Shown: positions 36,158-48,236 of the stretch, one piece after another
Layout of the letters: each line of letters opens with the position of its first letter
Numbering within the stretch: position 1 is the first letter of the stretch
Translations under genes and position numbers: made by a program
Assembly: GCA_030737835.1 (NCBI GenBank)
Contig: JAUJYN010000020.1
Coordinates: 2,356,001-2,420,000, forward strand
Source of the DNA: Acorus gramineus
Taxonomy: Eukaryota; Streptophyta; Magnoliopsida; Acorales; Acoraceae
Direction: 5' to 3'
Length of the DNA stretch: 64,000 nucleotides
Notes under the pieces: model-generated
The model's database searches: none
Told to the model about the DNA's origin: nothing
Seen by the model: the letters and a program-made list of their open reading frames with translations, nothing else

Positions 36158-39100
36158 TGTCACGCCCCAGGCGTCCCCGAGACGTGGCAATAATAATAGT
36201 AATATCAGCTATCAATACCTGAGGTCAATAAGGACACCAACAACAATACACAAGGCGACAAAGCAAGATAAAGATAACTGACTGAAAAGCGGAAGCATAA
36301 TATATAACAATGTCTGTAAATCAAAAACATTATTACAGACCCGAATACACAATCAATGTCCTGTGGAAGCCAAGTCTAGACCAAAGAAAATACAACCTGT
36401 GCCACATGCACGATTTACAAAGCATAAAATGACTCTAGGAATGCTGACAGCCTCGCACTCGCCACCCACCGGAAGAACGCTCCATGCCCATAGGACCGCG
36501 CCACAGGAAAGCTCCAGCTCCACACCCAACACTGCCCCTGAAAAGAAATAGTATGCGAGGGAGCTACAAGCTCAGTGAGTGGCTAGAAACCAATCACCAT
36601 TCTACAGCTCAAAACATAATCAGTTCCCTTTTTCAAGGAAAAACATGGGTAGAAACCCAAGGATCACTGGGTCACGCGGCGGCGCGACCAACCTCACCCC
36701 CACCCTCACTCCCGGCGGGAGTCTTTTGGGACTTATGGGGAGAGACCATACCGTCGGTCGAAGAGACCCGGATTTACTGGTCTAGGGAACATGCCGTCGG
36801 TCGAAGAGACCCGGATTTACTGGTCCACTCAACACTACTGGATCATCTACATCTAGATAATCACCCATCGATGTCCTTCAACATCGATCACGAGACCGGA
36901 CCCAACATATATGGGAACGGTCGAACAACGTGTCACGAGGCGACGCGTCTTCGCCTCATCCACACCCTCACTCCTGAAAGGAGACATTTTCGGACTTTGG
37001 GAGAGACTTAGACTGCTCTACACCCCTGGTCCACCGGTAGCCCCTCCCCACTCCGTAGCTCGCCTGGTCTACTCCCACGATTCATCACAGTCCAAAACCA
37101 AATCAGGAGGTGCCTACTGATGGGAGCCCTCTGTCAGGGCGGCCTGTCTAACGCCGGGGATGTCACTACATCGGATCCAAATGAAGGGGGAGAACGATCC
37201 CATGTTCGCAAAGAGAAACCCAATTGAAAACAACCACTCCCGATACTCGCTCATTGCGATATCACACACATGCATAACAGCAACCAATACACTCATATTA
37301 ATCTCAAAGTAGTCATAGTCCCTAAACGGGAGTAACTACACAAGCTAGTGGGTAGCTACATCGCCGACCCACCACACCCTCACCCTCACCCTCAACTGGT
37401 GACATGGCCTTTTGGGACTGACTAGGCTGTTAATCACCCTTGGTCCACCGATAGCCTCTCCTCCACACCGTAGCTCGCCTGGTCTACTCCCACGATTCAG
37501 CACAGTCCGAAACCAAATCAGGAGGTACCTACTTATGGGAGCCCTCTCTCAGGACGGTCTGTCTAATGCTGAGGAGTCCCTACACGGATCCAACGAAGGG
37601 AAGAGAAACAGCCTACCCACACGAATACAATCCACTTGGATCCGCCGACACCGATCTCAACTCTACAAATGACATGAATTCTTCAGAATTCCACCAGGGC
37701 GCATAACTAAGATGCGGGGAAAGCATATTATAACAACTGGGTTATAATATTCTCTAAGGCATGCTTGCAACTAAATGCTCACATAATCCCCTAAGATGCG
37801 GGGAGACATATATCATAACCACAAGGTTACAATATTCACTAAGGCATGCTCACATTCTGATTTAATTAGATTAAACTAGATGGGAACATGCATAGCTCGG
37901 GGCTTGGTATCTAAGCATGCATAGGGCGCTATACATGATATAAGGGTGCATATCCCTAGCATACAAAGTCTAAGGTGGCATGAATACATCATAGCAAAAC
38001 ATGCATAGATCAAGGCTCTTAAGTACAGGACATGGTGTCTAGGCATGTACGGGCCTCTATACATGATGTATGGGTGTATATCCTTAGCATGCAAGGTCTA
38101 AGGTGGCATGGATACATCATAATAATCAGGCATGCACAGGTGGCTACATAATTTAGCTAGGGGCCCCCATCGATGCGCGACGCGCGTCTATGCGGGTCGA
38201 GCGCAGCCCTAGAGAGGGGGGGGGATTGGAATCAAACCACACACCTTACGACCCGGGACCTCGCGCATCCCATCCGACGAGATCTGCAAGGTAGGGAAAT
38301 CCAACTGGTGACAAACAACACAATTCATACAAAGAAAACATTAGAAATACCCCATACTCGGACAAGCATGCATACGGGCTCGCACGGACGCGAGCACGCA
38401 CGTACGCACGCAAGTCCGAGTGCCCCGACACCTACCCGAACCCTTGGGAAGCCACACGCATGGCCCCCTGCACGCGCACGCAGGAATGCGCACGCACGCA
38501 CACACCCCGGCACCCTCGGTGCACTGCCGCGCGCCTGCCTGTGCGCCCAGACGCGCTACCGCACGCACGCGCACGCTCGCGCGCGCCCGCACGCACTGCA
38601 CACCCAGCCCGCGCCCCTCGTGCAGCACCCCGCGCACGCCCCAGCACCATCGGCGCACTGCCGCGTGCCTGCCCGCGCGCCCAGACGCGCTGCCGCACGT
38701 GCGCGCATGCTCGCGCGCACCCGCACGTACTGCACGTCCAGCCCGCAACCTCGCGCAGCACCCCGCGCATGCCCCAGCACGCGCACGCACACGCACGTAC
38801 GCACGCGCGCGCACTTGTCCCCAGCCCCGTGCCCAGGCGCACTGCCCAAGCGCCCTGCCCGCGCACGTGCGCCCCCGCGCGCACTCGCGCGCACTCCCGC
38901 GTGCACCCCCGCTCGCACCCCCGCTCACGCATGCACCCGCGCGCACCCGCGCGCACGCGCTGCGCGGGTCTGCGCGCCCGCCAGAGCCTGCCAGAGCTCG
39001 TGTGCGGGCGCGCCTGAGCGCGCACGCGCGCAGATTGCGCCCAGCGCGCGCCCGAGCCATTCCAACCTCATTTTAGCCCTTCCCAACCCCTCACCCACAC

Positions 39101-40004
39101 CCCAACCCACCTACCTCGCATGCATGACCTCCCAACCAACCCCTTAAGCCAAGAAAACCAAGAAAAGAAGGGGAGGAGCTCACCTTGGAGGGGGAACAAA
39201 AGGGGGAGGTTCGGGGGCCCTCGACGCACCCGCGACCACCTCAACTGCCACCACCACCACCACCACCTCCTCTGCCTCTCCTCAGCCTCCTCCTCAGCTG
39301 AGAATCAGGGGGGGGGATTCATGCAAAGAGAGCTTGAGAGAGAGGGGAAACAACCAACACAACAACACAACACAACCCTCACCAACACTTCCTCCACCAC
39401 CATCTCCTTCTCTTTGACACATTTTCTCAAACACATGGGGGGTGTGTTTGCAAGAGAGAAGAGAGACCAGATGCAGTCGACGTGGGATTTGGGAGGGGAG
39501 AGAGAGAGAGAGAGAGAGATATTTATCAAAATATCTTAAGGGGGAATTACTAAGTCGCCCTTCGACTAGAAATTCTGCGCAAGCTTCACTGGAACAGCCA
39601 TAACTTCTTCGATACAGCTCCAAATTGCTCAATTCCAAGACCGATGGAAAGCTAAGAAGATTATCTACAACTTTCATGTTCATGCCAAGATCAGATAATC
39701 CCTCCAGATATTCCGAAATTAGAGCTAAACATCGAGCAGGGCTGCTGCCAGAATTTCCATCCCCGGGGTATACTTGGAAAAATACCCATAACTTTTACTA
39801 CAAGAATCCAGTTGATCTAATTCCACTTCTGTACGAAAGCTAACTCAAAACTGGACATCTCATAGTAAACTCATATTTAAACCTCTTCATCTTGGATTTT
39901 AACAAAATCAAATCCAAATACCAAATTGGAAATACATAACTTAGAAAAAAAATTATGTAGCCCAAATTTTCAAACAGAGCGCTCCAAATGACACAAGCAC
40001 AACA
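36158..40004 (-). repeat. 5' LTR (type B) of the element at 29745-40004
   Basis: 3847 bp. The mini-exon is at 38245-38283, with GTGTGT instead of GTGAGT after it. The stem-loop is at about 36557-36580 and the donor at 39182-39183. The GC-rich tract at 38360-39060 gives a 324-residue plus-strand frame that is not a gene. Confidence 0.85.
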
Positions 40005-40898
40005 TAAGTCAAGGATGACCTAGAAGTCAAGGGGTTTTGTTTGTTTATTTGGTTGAATTGACCCATAGTTGTTGGGTCTGGTTGTGTATCGATGTTCAAA
40101 GACATTGTTGGGCAGTTATCTCGATGTAGATGATCCAGTAGTGTTGTGTAGACCAATAATTCCACGTCTCTTCAACTAACGATATGGTCTCTCCCCAAAA
40201 GTCCCAAGAGTCTCCCTCCGGGAGTGAGGGTGAGGGTGAGGTTGGTGATCCAGTAGTGTTGTGTAGACCAGTAATTCCGCGTCTCTTCGACCAATGGTAT
40301 GGTCTCTCCCCAAAAGTCCCAAGAGTCTTCCTCCGGGAGTGAGGGTGAGGGTGAGGTTGGTCGCGCCGCTGCGTGACCTTGTTATCCATTGGGTTTCCAC
40401 CCGTGTTTTCCTTGAAAGGAAATTGCCTTAACATTGAACTGTTATAATGGTGATTGATTTATAGCCACTCACTGAGCTCGTAGCTCACCCCTTGCATACT
40501 GTTTCTTTTGAGGGGCAGTGTTAGGTGTGGAGCTGGAGCTTCCCTGTGGCGTGCTCTTGTGTGCGCGGAGCGTTCTGTCCGGTGGGTGGCGAATGCGAGG
40601 CTGTCAGCAGTCCTAGAGTCATTTTATGTATTGTAAATCGTGCATGTGGCACAGGTTGTATTTTATTTGGACTAGACTTGGCTCTCACAAGACAATGATT
40701 GTGTATTCGAGTCTGTAATAATGTTTTTGGTTTACAGACATTGTTGATATCTTATGTTTCCACTTTTCAGTCAGTTGTCATTTATCTTTGGCTTGCCACC
40801 TTGTCTGTTGTTGTTGGAGTCTTTGTTGACCTCAGGTATTGATAGCTGATACTTTATATATTGCCGCGTCTCGGGGACGGCTGCCCTGGGGCGTGACA
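40005..40898 (+). repeat. Plus-oriented type B LTR, right piece with terminus
   Basis: It resumes the LTR of 29479-29744 and ends GGGGCGTGACA. It contains two copies of a roughly 100-bp block (GAGGGTGAGGGTGAGGTTGG at about 40223 and 40339), the stem-loop at 40467-40490 and CTTTTGAG where other copies have CTTTTCAG. Confidence 0.72.
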
Positions 40899-42774
40899 CC
40901 TAACCTCGGTAGAACTAGCTTAATGCCACAACTACCGGCTTAACAGAATCGATATGACAATGAATTCTCCTGAATTCCATTCAAGTGCATCTCTCGGATG
41001 CAGGGTAGCGATTATATCGCTCGCGCTCTAACTAATGAGTTACAACCCAACTGCGGGTCGTACCCACGCCTATTTCAGATAGGCCTAAATAGTTTTAACA
41101 TGCGCGATAACATATGATTAATTATAGGGTACTCCCTAACATGAATATACATCATAAACAATAAATCATGCAACACACATACAAGGCATGGCCTAACTAC
41201 ACATGCATATGAGGCACATTAATCATATAAGCACACAAGGTATAACTTAAGCATGCGTTGGATATCACCAACTTAAAAGGGAAGGGTTAAGCGCGATCTC
41301 GCGCACCAACCGGTGCATGCCGATAATCCCAAGCGGACCTGAGTCAAGTAGGAACCACATCTACTTACTCAATTTTCGCAAAGAGGGAGGGCGAGAGAGA
41401 GGGAAAGTCTCATTCTCTTTGGAAGCTGGTCATAGCTTTGCCCCAGCAAGATGGGTGCAACAACCATACCATGTTCTCCAGTCTTATGACCAGGGAATAC
41501 TAAGTATGCACCCGGTTATTAACCCAGGTTTAATCATGCTAGATATTACTAACATAGGGAGGTAGTACTATAAATAGGGACTACCTAAGGCATGCATATT
41601 CTATACATTCATATAAACACACATCACACATGCCCATACATGAAGGGCGCATGCAAACATAATAATTCACACATGAATATGATACATAGGCAAGTATATG
41701 GTAGAAAAGGCAATATACGAGCTATACAAACCTAGCATGCAAATATCTAGCATATTGTGGGTTAGGCATGATCATATTACTTATCTAAATAGGTAGTATA
41801 AGCAGGGTGCCCAACGGATGTGCGATGCACGACTACGTGCATCCAACGCTTCCTTAAGGGTTGGATCGAACCACTCACCTAACGACCCATTCATCGCGAG
41901 TTCCGCCAACGAAAGCTGCAAAACACAACCAATGATGCTCAATTAAAATATGGAACCTCCTGACACACATATAAGTCTACTTCATGAAGACCCTAACTCC
42001 TGATAGTTTCCACAACATGCATAACAACTCTTTGACACACAATTGATCAAAATTGCTAAACCTGCTGCAACCAACCCTACTATTTGATATCCACAACACC
42101 AAATACACATCCAAAAATTATGAAATAAATCATACACATTCTCTAATGTGATGGGATCATAATCCATGCAGACATTATAACCTAATTTTGCCTCTACAAG
42201 CCCGAAATAAATTATTTCCAGAAGGAACATATATACTATCTAGACACATGAAGGAACATATCACATGAAGACACAATCCAAAAAATATGTCTCTAAATAC
42301 TAGTTTCACAGATATCTTTACAAGACAGAGATTTGCCTTACCAAAAGAGGGGGAGGGAAATGGGGAGATGCGGGGTTCTCGACACACCCACGACCACCTC
42401 AATCACCACCACCACTACCACCTCCTCATAAACATCTCCTAAAGCCCTTCTTGGCTGAAAACAGGGGTGTAAAGCAGGCATGAGAGGGAGATAGAGAGAA
42501 GAGAAACAACAACAACACACACACTCACCCTTTTTGCACTCTCTCTTGTGCTTCTTCTTCTTCTTTTCCTTCTTTAACAACACACACACAAAAAAAAAAT
42601 AGAGAGGGAGAGGGAGAGGGAGACATAAGAGTGAGAGAGTTAGGGATTTTCTCACTTTGGGGGGGGGTGATGAGAAGGAAAGAAAAGGGGGTGAACTTAA
42701 GCATATTCTCAGCCTTTAACACTAAAAAAAACCAAAGGTTGCTTAACCCTTAAGCAAGGGGGGGTGAGGTTACC
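40899..42774 (-). repeat. Minus-oriented type B LTR fragment
   Basis: It matches 17600-18600 and then the promoter side of the family. It carries a diverged mini-exon at 41879-41915 that still has CAG before and GTGAGT after. Between 41900 and 42340 the usual GC-rich tract is replaced by AT-rich sequence, unlike all other copies. It is cut at 42775 by a plus LTR start. Confidence 0.68.
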
Positions 42775-44058
42775 GGTTATATATGTGTCACTTTTTAGCC
42801 TATTGGTCATATTTGGGTCATTTCTGGCCATTTTTCAATTTTTCTTTTTTTGATCAGAGCAGCTAAAATTTTGAACTTTTAGCTATCTGCGTGAGTTCGA
42901 GTACTCCGATTGGAAATCTAACTGCATATTATGAGTCCTGGTACCATTTAGTACTACTCATAAAAATTTCATCGAATTCCAGTAACGTTTTAAAAATTAT
43001 GCAGTTCTGAATCGTATCCGGGTTTCGGTCATTACTGGTTTGTTTGGTGGAATAGTGTTGGGATATTTTGGTGGTTATGGTCACCTTGGGTAACCTCACC
43101 CCCCTCTTGCTTAATGGGTAAGAAACCTTTGGTTATTTTTGATGTGTGTGGGTGAGATTAACTTAAGATCACCACCCCCTTTTTCCCTTCTCATCACCCC
43201 CCCATTTGAGAAAAATTGGTCTCTCTCTCTCTTTCACCCCCTCTCACGCCTCCCACTCCCTCTTGATTGTGTATGTGTGTGAGTGTGTTTTGAAGGAAAA
43301 GAAGGAGAAGAAACAAGCACAAAGAAGAGTAGTGAAGGAGAAAGAACACTCAAAGGTGTGTATATGTGTTGTTGTAGTGGGTGTTGATTCCTTTCTCTTA
43401 GGCTCCCTCTCATGCTCCCTTTTTGCCCCTGATTTTCAGCCAAGTAAGGCTGAGGAGGTGGTGGTGTTGGTGGTGGCGGTTGCGGTGGTTTTGGTGCGCC
43501 AAGAGCACCCGAATACCTCCCCTTTTCTTTCCCCTCTTTTGGTAAGCTCTTCTCCTCCCCTATCTTTGTTTTAATGGTTGTTAGAGCTGTTAGGGAGATC
43601 ATGCATGCCATGTATGTGGGATTGGGTGTGTGTGAGGGCTGTGGAGGGGATGGGAGAGGTCTGGGCGCGCGCGCAAGGCCATCCGCGCGCGCAGACGCGC
43701 ACACAGAGGGGTGCTGGCGGGCGCAGTCGGGCGCGCTGGAGGGCACACGCGCGTACGTGCAGGCACGCGAGCGTGCGTGCGAGGAGCTGGCGCGGGTGTG
43801 CAGTGCGCCCGAGTGCACGTGGGCGGGATGCGCAGTGCGCGCGCCGCGCACACTCGCGCGTGCGCACGGCAGTGCGCCAGGGGGTGCGGGGGCGCGTGCG
43901 CGCGTGCTTATGCATGCGTACGCGTGTGGGGGGCCATGCGTGTGGTTGCCTGAAGGTTCGGGTAGGTGTCAGGGCACTCGGACTTGCATGCGTATGTGCG
44001 TACGCGCATGCGTGCGAGCCCATGTGCGTGCTTGTCCGAGTTTTTGGCATTTCTAGTA
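42775..44058 (+). repeat. Plus-oriented LTR fragment, right end lost
   Basis: It starts GGTTATATATGTGTCAC (the first base of the usual TG has changed) and runs through a donor-like TTGGTAAGC at 43540-43548 into a GC-rich tract at 43660-43990. It stops abruptly near 44058, where minus-oriented LTR sequence takes over. Frames at 43234-44081 on both strands are GC-rich by-products. Confidence 0.7.
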
Positions 44059-45177
44059 TGCGTACATCGCTCACGCACTAACTAATGAGGTACATCCCAA
44101 CAGCGGGTCGTACCCATGCCTATTTCAGATAGGCCTAATTAGTTTTAACATGTGCATATATATAACAAAAGAATCATATCATAGCTATGCGCATGAACCA
44201 TATGCACAATCTTCTAATAATTGATTATAAGGGTAACCCCTAACATGGATTTACATCATAAACAACAAATCATACAACATGCATACATGGTATGGCCCAC
44301 TTAAACATGCATACATGGTCATTAATCATAAGGCATAACTTAAGCATGCGTTGGATATCACCAACTTAAAAGGGAAGGGTCAAGCGCGATCTCGCACACT
44401 AACAGGTGCATGCCAATATTCCAAACGAACCTGAGTCGAGTAGGAAATCACATCTACTTACTCAGTTCGTGCAGAGGGAGAGGGCAAGAGAGAGCTCATC
44501 ATCTCTTGAAGTTGGTCATAGCTTTGCCTCATTATCATTGGCGCAAAAACTACACCACGCCCTCGAGTCTTATCGCAAGGGAATATTAGGCGTGTGCCAC
44601 TTATTAACCCAGACTTAATCATGCTGGATATTTCAATTAATATGGTAGGAGTAGTATTACAATACTACCTAGAGCATGCCCTATTGTATACATCAATACA
44701 CATTACAGAAATACATGCCAATACTAGAGGGGCGCATGCGATACAGTCATTCAAACATGGATACAGAACATGGAATATAAGCCTAGCATGCAAGATATCT
44801 AACATATTATAGTTTAAGCATGGCCATACTACTTATCTACACAAGTAGTATAGCTAGGGTGCCCCATCGATGCGCGACGCACGACTACGCGCGTTGAGCT
44901 CATCCCGATGGGGAGGGGGGGATTGGATAAAACCACTCACCGCAACCCGGGACCTCGCGCATCCCATCCGACGAGATCTGCACGGTAAGGACATCATAAT
45001 GGTGAGTATAACTACATTATAACACTTAGAAATTTACTAGAAATACCAAAGACTTAGACATGCACACATACGAGCTCGCACGCATGCGAGCACGCGTGTA
45101 CGCACGCATGCCAGAGTGCCCCAGCACCAACCCGAGCCCCTGGGAAGCCCCGTGGATGCCCCTGCACGCACGCGCGC
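44059..45177 (-). repeat. Minus-oriented type B LTR fragment
   Basis: It is close to 17715-18830 of the solo LTR at 16143. The mini-exon is at 44941-44977 (37 nt), with CACGGT where others have CAAGGT next to it. It is truncated on the left at the 44058 junction and cut on the right by the plus LTR starting at 45178. Confidence 0.7.
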
Positions 45178-46063
45178 TGTTGTTCCTGTGTCATTTGGAG
45201 CGCTCTGATTGAAAATTTGGCTACATAATTTTTTTTCTCTTAGAAGTTATGTATTTCCAATTTGGTATTTGGATTTGATTTTGTTAAAATCCAAGATGAA
45301 GAGGTTTAAATATGATTTTATTATGAGATGTCCAGTTTTTAGTTAGCTTTCATACAAAAGTGGAATTAGATCAACTGGATTCATGTAGTAAAAGTTATGG
45401 GTATTTTTCCAAGTATACCCCGGGGATGGAAATTCTGGCAGCAGCCCTGTTCAATGTTTAGCTCACATTTAGGAATAGCGGGAGGGATTAATTGATCTTG
45501 GCATAAACATAAAAGTTGTAGATAATCTTCTTAGCTTTCCAATAGAATTGGGATTGTGCAATGCGGAGCTATACTGAGGAAGTTATGGCTGTTCTAGTGA
45601 AGCATGCGCAGAATTTCTGGTCAAGGATGACTTAGTCATTTGGTCCTTCTTTAGATATTTATGTGCCAAATAAATATCTCTCTCTCTCTCTCCCTTCCAC
45701 TCCCCACGTCAACGTGGGATTCAAGCTCTCTCTTCCTCTCTCTCAAGCCCCCCCCAAGTGTTTGTTTTAACTCCTCAATGAGATGGAGAAGGAGATGGTG
45801 CAAGTGCAAGAGGAAACTTGTGTAGGTTTTGTTATTGTTGTTGATCTCCTCTCTCTCAAGAACCCTCTCATATCTTGTTCTCCCCCCCTGATTTTCAGCC
45901 AAGAAGGAGGGTGAGGAGGCTGAATAGGTAGCGGTGGTGGTGGTGGTGGTTGAGGTGGCCGTGGGCGCGTCGAGAGCCCCGCATCTCCCCCTTTCCGTTT
46001 CCCTCTTTTGGTAAGTCCTCTTCCCCTTCTTTTTGATTTTTAGGGTTGTTGGGATGGTTAGGG
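45178..46063 (+). repeat. Plus-oriented type B LTR, left piece
   Basis: It begins TGTTGTTCCTGTGTCATTTG and includes the donor-like TTTTGGTAAGTCC at 46006-46018. It is interrupted at 46064 by a minus-oriented element whose other end lies beyond the window, so the remainder of this LTR should be found downstream of position 64000. Confidence 0.75.
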
Positions 46064-48236
46064 TGTCACGCCCCAGGCGTCCCCGAGACGTGGCAAAATT
46101 AATAAAATATCAGCTATCAATACCTGAGGTCAATAAAGACACCAACAACAATACACAAGGCGGCAAAGCAAGATAATGATAATTGACTGAAAAGCGGAAG
46201 CATAATATATAAACAATGTCTGTAAATCAAAAACATTATTACAAACTCGAATACACAATCACTGTCCTGTGAGAGCCAAGTCTAGACCAAAGAAAATACA
46301 ACCTGTGCCACATGCACGATTTACAAAGCATAAAATGACTCTAGGAATGCTGACAGCCTCGCACTCGCCACCCGCCGGCAGAATGCTCCACGCCCATAAG
46401 ACCACGCCACAGGAAAGCTCCAGCTCCACGCCCAACACTGCCCCTGAAAAGAAACAGTATGCGAGGGGTGAGCTACAAGCTCAGTGAGTGGCTGGAAACC
46501 AATCACCATACTACAGTTCAATAAATAAACAATTTCCTTTCAAGGAAAAACATGGGTGGAAACCCATGGATAACTGGGTCACGCGGCGGCGCGACCAACC
46601 TCCCCCCCACCCTCACTCCCAGAGGGAGTCTTTTGGGACTTTTGGGGAGAGACCATACCGTCGGTCGAAGAGACCCGGATTTACTTGTCTGGGGAGAGAC
46701 CATACCGTCGGTCGAAGAGACGCGGATTTACTGGTCTGGGGAGAGACCATACCGTCGGTCGAAGAGACCCGGATTTAGTGGTCTGGGGAGAGACCATACC
46801 GTCGGTCGAAGAGACCTGGATTTACTGGTCTGGGGAGAGACCATACCGTCGGTCGAAGAGACCCGGATTTACTGGTCTACACAACACTACTGGATCATCT
46901 ACATCTAGATAATTTCTCAAACGATGCCTTTAAACATCGATACAAGACCGGACCCAACAACTATGGGAACGGTCGAACAACGAATGGGTCACGCGGCGAT
47001 ATTCTTCACCTCATCCTTACCCTCACTCCTGGAGGGAGACTCTTGGGACTTATGGAAGAGATTTAGACTGCTCTACACCCTTGGTCCACCCGGTAGCCTC
47101 TCCCACACTCCATAGCCTCTACCTGGTATACTCCCACGATCAGCACTGTCCGACGCATCGGAGGTACCTACAGATGGGAGCCCTCTGTCAGGACAGCTTT
47201 CCAACGCCGGGGAGTCCCTACTCGAATCCAACTAAGGGAGAACGATTCCCACGCCGTAATATCATTCGTTAACCCTCTCCCGGGTAGTATCTACAACCCG
47301 ATCTCCTCAACTCACCGCTCTACACCCTTGGTCCGCCAGTAGCCCTTTCCTCGGGTAGCCTCTACCTGGTATACTCCCACGATCAGTACTCTTCCGAATG
47401 CATCGGTGGTACCTACGGATGGGAGCCCTCTGTCAGGACAACTAAACCCGAGAAGTTCCTACATCGGATCCAACGAAGGGGAGAACGATCCCATGTTCGC
47501 AAAGCAAACCCAATGGAAAACAACTACTCTCGATACTCACTTATCGAGATCAAAACACATGCATAACAACAATCTATTCAACACACTCATATTAACCTTA
47601 AAATAGTCATAGTCCCTATACGGGAGTAACTACACAAGTTAGTGGGTCGTAACATCGCTGACCCACCCCACCCTCACCCTTACCCTTTAAGGGGGGGGGG
47701 GGACATGGGCCTTTTCATACTAGACTGCTCTCCTCCTTGGTCCACCCGGTAGCCTCTCCCACACTCCGTAGCCTCTACCTGGTATACTCCCACGATCAGC
47801 ACTGTCCGACGCATCAGAGGTACCTACAGATGGGAGCCCTCTGTCAGGTCAGCTTTCCAACGCCGGGGAGTCCCTACTCGGATCCAACCAAAAACTAAAA
47901 AACAGCATACTCACGCGTATACGATCCTCTTGGATCCGTCGACAACGATTTCTAACATTTCTAATGTCATGAATTCTCATGAATTCCTCCAGGGTGCATA
48001 ACTAAGATGCGGGGAAACATATATTATAACAACAAGGTTATAATATTCTCTAAGGCATGCTTATAACAATATATTCACATTTGATTTAAATAAATTAAAC
48101 TAAATGGGAAACATGCATAGATAGGGGCTTTCCAATCAAGGGACATGGTGTCTAGGCATGTATTGGCCTCTATACATGATATATGAGTGCATATCCCTAG
48201 CATACAAGGTTTAATGTGGCATGTTTACATCATATA
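46064..48236 (-). repeat. 3' LTR (type B), left piece, of an element extending past the window
   Basis: It starts TGTCACGCCCCAGG and has five 47-bp repeats and three repeated modules near 47174, 47423 and 47836. It is split at 48237 by the Tekay-type element (TSD ATATA) and resumes at 62013. The total LTR is about 3.84 kb. Confidence 0.82.
46644..46880 (-). repeat. 47-bp tandem repeat, five copies
   Basis: GAGAGACCATACCGTCGGTC recurs at 46647, 46694, 46741, 46788 and 46835, exactly 47 bp apart. It is the longest array of this LTR-internal repeat in the window. Confidence 0.88.

Larger units (their letters stand above)
29745..40004 (-). mobile_element. Minus-oriented Gypsy element with full LTRs and wrecked interior
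   Basis: 3' LTR 29745-33453, PPT at 33454-33470, interior of about 2.7 kb, PBS at 36134-36150, 5' LTR 36158-40004. The interior keeps pieces of a Tekay-type gag-pol in order but lacks most of gag, protease and RNase H. The two LTRs are very similar, apart from small indels, so the insertion is fairly recent while the coding part is long dead. It probably moved with proteins of a related element. No matching 5-bp duplication was found (TGACC before, TAAGT after), and its first bases read TATCACG instead of TGTCACG. Confidence 0.82.

Noticed and set aside
38173-39147. Long plus-strand open frame (324 codons), and similar at 31942-32790, 2854-3630, 50350-51264, 60524-61117
   Set aside because: All lie in the GC-rich tract of LTRs, are open on several frames of both strands, and consist of Arg/Ala/Pro/His runs without domains. 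Stop codons are simply rare there.
29745-40004. A 5-bp target duplication for this element
   Set aside because: TGACC and TAAGT do not match; no shifted pair close to the ends matches either.
46552-46908. Repeated peptide frame (GRDHTVGRRDPDLLVW units)
   Set aside because: Produced by a 47-bp tandem repeat; the period is not a multiple of three and the frame is not kept in other LTR copies.
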